Positions 61,101 to 64,000 of a DNA stretch of 64,000 nucleotides are shown here, piece after piece. Origin of the DNA: Sphagnum compactum (Eukaryota > Bryophyta > Sphagnopsida > Sphagnales). The stretch spans positions 2,777,731 to 2,841,730 of the forward strand of contig OZ234499.1 in assembly GCA_965153455.1 (NCBI GenBank), read 5' to 3'. Every line of letters begins with the position of its first letter. Positions within the stretch are counted from its first letter, which is position 1. Position numbers and translations under genes: made by a program. The notes under the pieces are model-generated. The model made no database searches. It was not told the DNA's origin and was given only the letters and a program-made list of their open reading frames with translations.

Positions 61101-62339
61101 ACTTTTTTTTCTTTTTTTAACTTAATATTCTCAAATTGGATGCTAATGAACAAAATTTGACCAAAATTAGCAATGTCTTACAATATTTCATCAAAACACA
61201 TATTTAGTTTTTTTTTTTAAATGGTATTTAAGTCATCAAATTATAATACTTGAAGCATCTAGTGGCCACCAAATGTTAAATTTATATAACATATAATATT
61301 ATTTTATCAAAGTATTAAAATGTTTAACTTAGTTTAAATAAAGAAAAAATGGTACCTAATTCATCAAATTATAACACTTGGAGTATCTGTAGGTCACCAG
61401 ATGTTAATATTATAATAATATTTTTACAAAGAGATCGAAACATCTAATTAATTATTGATATTTTCTTAAATTTTCATTTTGAATAATATTGTAATTTAAT
61501 ATGTAATCATTACATACTTAAATTAGGATTGGGTGGCCATTAATGTTACTATTACATAAATGTATTCAAAATAATCTATTAGCTTAATGTTAACATAAAT
61601 TTTAACAATATATTCCACATTGAACTCACATAATTTTTTTTTTGAAAAACCAATTATTTTCATCATCATCATGATATACACATTTAATTTGGTTACATAT
61701 AGTTAATTTCATTCATCACATCAATGTTTGTTTTAGCCTAACTAACATGCACATCACTAATCGTTATGATATGGGTGTCAGCAAGGTAAAGTAGACAAAA
61801 AAAGTAATTTGCCCAAAGTCCAATTAAAAAATGGAATAATTTTTAATATGGACATAAGAAAGTAGATTCATAATATTTTTAAGTAGAAATATAAAACGAT
61901 AGGGCCTACATTTAGTTTATGGGAAGTTGAATACAAAGTTTGAACAATTTTGGTATCATAAAAGTAGGTTGAAAGTACGTTTGAAACTAACTAGGTCAAA
62001 ATGGTGTTCCAACCCACTTCAGATTAAAAATTTGATATATTATGATTGTAAAATTCATAATTTGATAACACATAAATATTTTTTAGGGCTCCACTAAGTT
62101 GAATTCTTTTTTAATTAATATTTCATCTACATGTAGCCCATTTTGTAAGATCGAACATTTTGTGCAAGTAGATTTTTTTAAAAATTCTACTTAATTCTAT
62201 TTTAAAGATGGGGTTTTCAACATTTTAAACATAAAATGAAAGGTTATCATCTTGTAAATTATTATACCAAAAAAAAATTTAATTTTCAATACATTAAAAC
62301 ATTTTCATTGTTACATTTTATTTTTTTGACAAGGAGCAA
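58181..62339. other. AT-rich DNA with dispersed repeats, no gene seen
   Basis: 58,745-58,960 matches bases 280-520. 61,259-61,278 and 61,386-61,405 are isolated palindrome units like those of the 14-kb array (ATCTAGTGGCCACCAAATG; ATCTGTAGGTCACCAGATG), each in a similar local setting (TCATCAAATTATAA.ACTTG.AG), so they form a diverged duplication. No coding sequence recognised. Confidence 0.5.
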
Positions 62340-64000
62340 TGAACCATATACTTTACCTTGCTTACATCCATGTTGTTCATGGTTGTATATTTACTAGTAG
62401 GAAATGACAAAGCATTAGAACCAATGTCCACCCATTGCAATAGGTCCACTAAGTTGCATTTCCACTTTCTTTCCAAACAATCTTGATATAACTTTACATC
62501 ATTTCGTGCTCCTTTCTTGAAGGGTGCCCACCATTAAACATGCACCATTCAATAATGCTCATCATTCCCATCCTTGATCACATCACTATGTATTTTTCCC
62601 ATCCATATTGGATACACTTCAAGTTCACATGGACTTGCAAGAAGAAAATCCTCCTCATGTAAATCCCTAAACAGAGTGTAAGCTTGTGTACTTAAAGCTT
62701 CATGGTTTTAGGCCCACAATACAAAGGGATAACTAGATCTTCCATATCATCAAGGATAGGAATATATGGAATAAAAAATCTCATGTGATTAACTTTCCAA
62801 TTATTAGTCGGCCAAAAGCTTTCTAACAATATAGGACTTTGTTGAGGAATTGGTTTCGATAAACATTCTAAAATGCCTTCCCAATATTCAATATATGGCT
62901 TCATCACTCTTGCATACATTTCATCTATCAAAATATTGAGCTTCCAAAATTCTAAATACTTCGAGATTCCACTATTGATGAATTTATCTTTTCTATTGAG
63001 TTTGAAACATCATCCCCCCAAATAAGATGGAAAAAAACATGTTTTGAAATTCCATTAGGAAGCATGGGGCAAGCTTGATCATCAGACTTCCACAATCAAA
63101 TTGTAGGGCCATCTTTGGGGCTCCATATTGAATATATTAGAAACATTTTATACTACATCATTGGCCACCCAGAAAAATCCACAAAAAATTGAAAGAAATG
63201 CATGTTTGTGTATCCAACTACTACCTCAAATTCATCTTTCAAATATCCTTGAACCCATGATTTGAAATCTGGGATTTTTTGAATCAGTTGGGGAATGAAT
63301 GGCCATTCTTGCAAATTCATAAACATTTTCTTCAAATCCGCTAACGCATAATTATTTTGCTATTTCAATTTCTTTGACAAGTAGCCAAAACTTCCATCAT
63401 TGTCTTCATGTGTATGACCAACAATAAAAAATCCCAATTGGACCTCTTCAAAGACCTCCTTCACTATTAATAATCACAAAAAAAACAAGCAAGTGCCAAT
63501 TCTTATTGTCCTTCACACAATTATCCATTTGAAGCAATATTTTTTTAGGCAATAGTTTTGCACTAACCACTTGTTTAAGCACCTTCAATGCCTTCGAACA
63601 CTATGAACTCCCTCACATTAGTTACTCAAAGAATTCATTTTGTAGCTCATCCTTTACAACCCATAGTAGGTTCTTTCTCCAAAGTTTATAATAGACACAA
63701 AAAAAATCCAATTATGAAATTAAGGTCATTGGGCCACAATTCATTTGAATGCTTCATCACCATGCTTGTGAGTAATCATTCCAGTCAATGTTATTAACAA
63801 TTGACCAAGCCTATCAACCATGTTGTTTTTCACTTGCAACCTTGGTATAACAGTCTTTGAATGATCCATTTTATCGTGAATGATGCATAAAAACTCCTCT
63901 ATTGAATGGACTTTGCTTTTAAACTATGGTAAAGACATCTACACAACTTTTGATGTGTATTATGCCTTTTCAATTTCAATTCATGCTCTTTGCCACTAGC
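62340..64000 (-). pseudogene. Decayed DUF7869-type gene, running off the right edge
   Basis: Reading minus from the window edge and joining frames: FLCIIHDKMDHSKTVIPRL, DRLGQLLITLTGMITHKHGD, then LLQMDNCVKDNKNWHLLVF, VFEEVQLGFFIVGHTHEDND, GYLSKKLK, LKKMFMNLQEWPFIPQL, FKSWVQGYLK, and finally a segment with YWMVHV and WWAPFKKGARNDVKLYQDCL. IHDKMDHSK, the DNC..xNKN block and VGHTHED are hallmarks of the large plant DUF7869 family, often associated with repetitive DNA. Intact pieces (63,335-63,153 and 62,931-62,692) are short; frameshifts and stops show decay. Biochemical function of the family is not established, though the Asp/His pattern suggests a nuclease- or transposase-like core. Confidence 0.72.

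Noticed and set aside
1-64000. tRNA, rRNA and other structural RNA genes
   Set aside because: I looked for tRNA T-arm-like GGTTCRAATCC motifs; the few candidates (for example near 58,492) lack a surrounding cloverleaf. No rRNA-like segment was seen.

Overview
This is a land-plant nuclear genome segment. It is strongly AT-rich and contains spliceosomal genes with GT-AG introns, plant transposon families and no bacterial-type gene packing. The gene families (an RSL-like plant bHLH factor, a plant gankyrin homologue and a PET191/COA5 homologue) and the glutamine/serine/alanine-rich coding style would suit a non-seed plant such as a bryophyte, fern or lycophyte. The species cannot be fixed from the sequence alone.

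Only one block, about 20.8-31 kb, looks like live genic DNA. It holds three genes, all on the minus strand: (1) a twin-CX9C cytochrome c oxidase assembly factor of the PET191/COA5 family (21,553-20,792, two exons), whose reading frame runs into a 57-bp minisatellite; (2) a five-exon ankyrin-repeat protein homologous to gankyrin/PSMD10, a 26S proteasome assembly chaperone (24,622-23,183); (3) a five-exon bHLH transcription factor with a very long low-complexity first exon (30,880-26,486). I reconstructed the exon boundaries by joining frames across GT-AG introns. Every junction keeps the reading frame.

The rest is transposon-derived or repeat DNA. From left to right: tandem duplications (1.6-3.1 kb); a putative CACTA-like non-autonomous element with internal 290-bp repeats (3.9-7.6 kb); a decayed hAT-type transposase (7.6-9.2 kb); a MITE (9.6-10.1 kb); a minisatellite (12 kb); an 18-copy array of 20-28 bp palindromes (14.05-14.96 kb); a 351-bp tandem duplication (17.6-18.3 kb); the genic block; a long foldback element (36.6-37.7 kb) next to a second inverted-repeat MITE family (36.4 and 38.4 kb); a 7.7-kb Mutator-like element with 1.5-1.7 kb terminal inverted repeats and two decayed convergent genes (43.4-51.1 kb); a 5'-truncated LINE (53.5-55.5 kb); and a decayed DUF7869-type gene running off the right edge (62.3-64.0 kb). 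One CACTA-type MITE family occurs four times (25.9, 39.8, 43.2 and 55.6 kb), in two cases with clean 3-bp target duplications. A separate 67-bp hairpin MITE sits inside a tandem repeat whose sister copy preserves the empty site.

The points most worth a second look are the covarying palindrome array, the COA5 frame fused to a minisatellite, the MuDR-like two-gene organisation of the Mutator-like element, and a 75-bp near-perfect foldback upstream of COA5.
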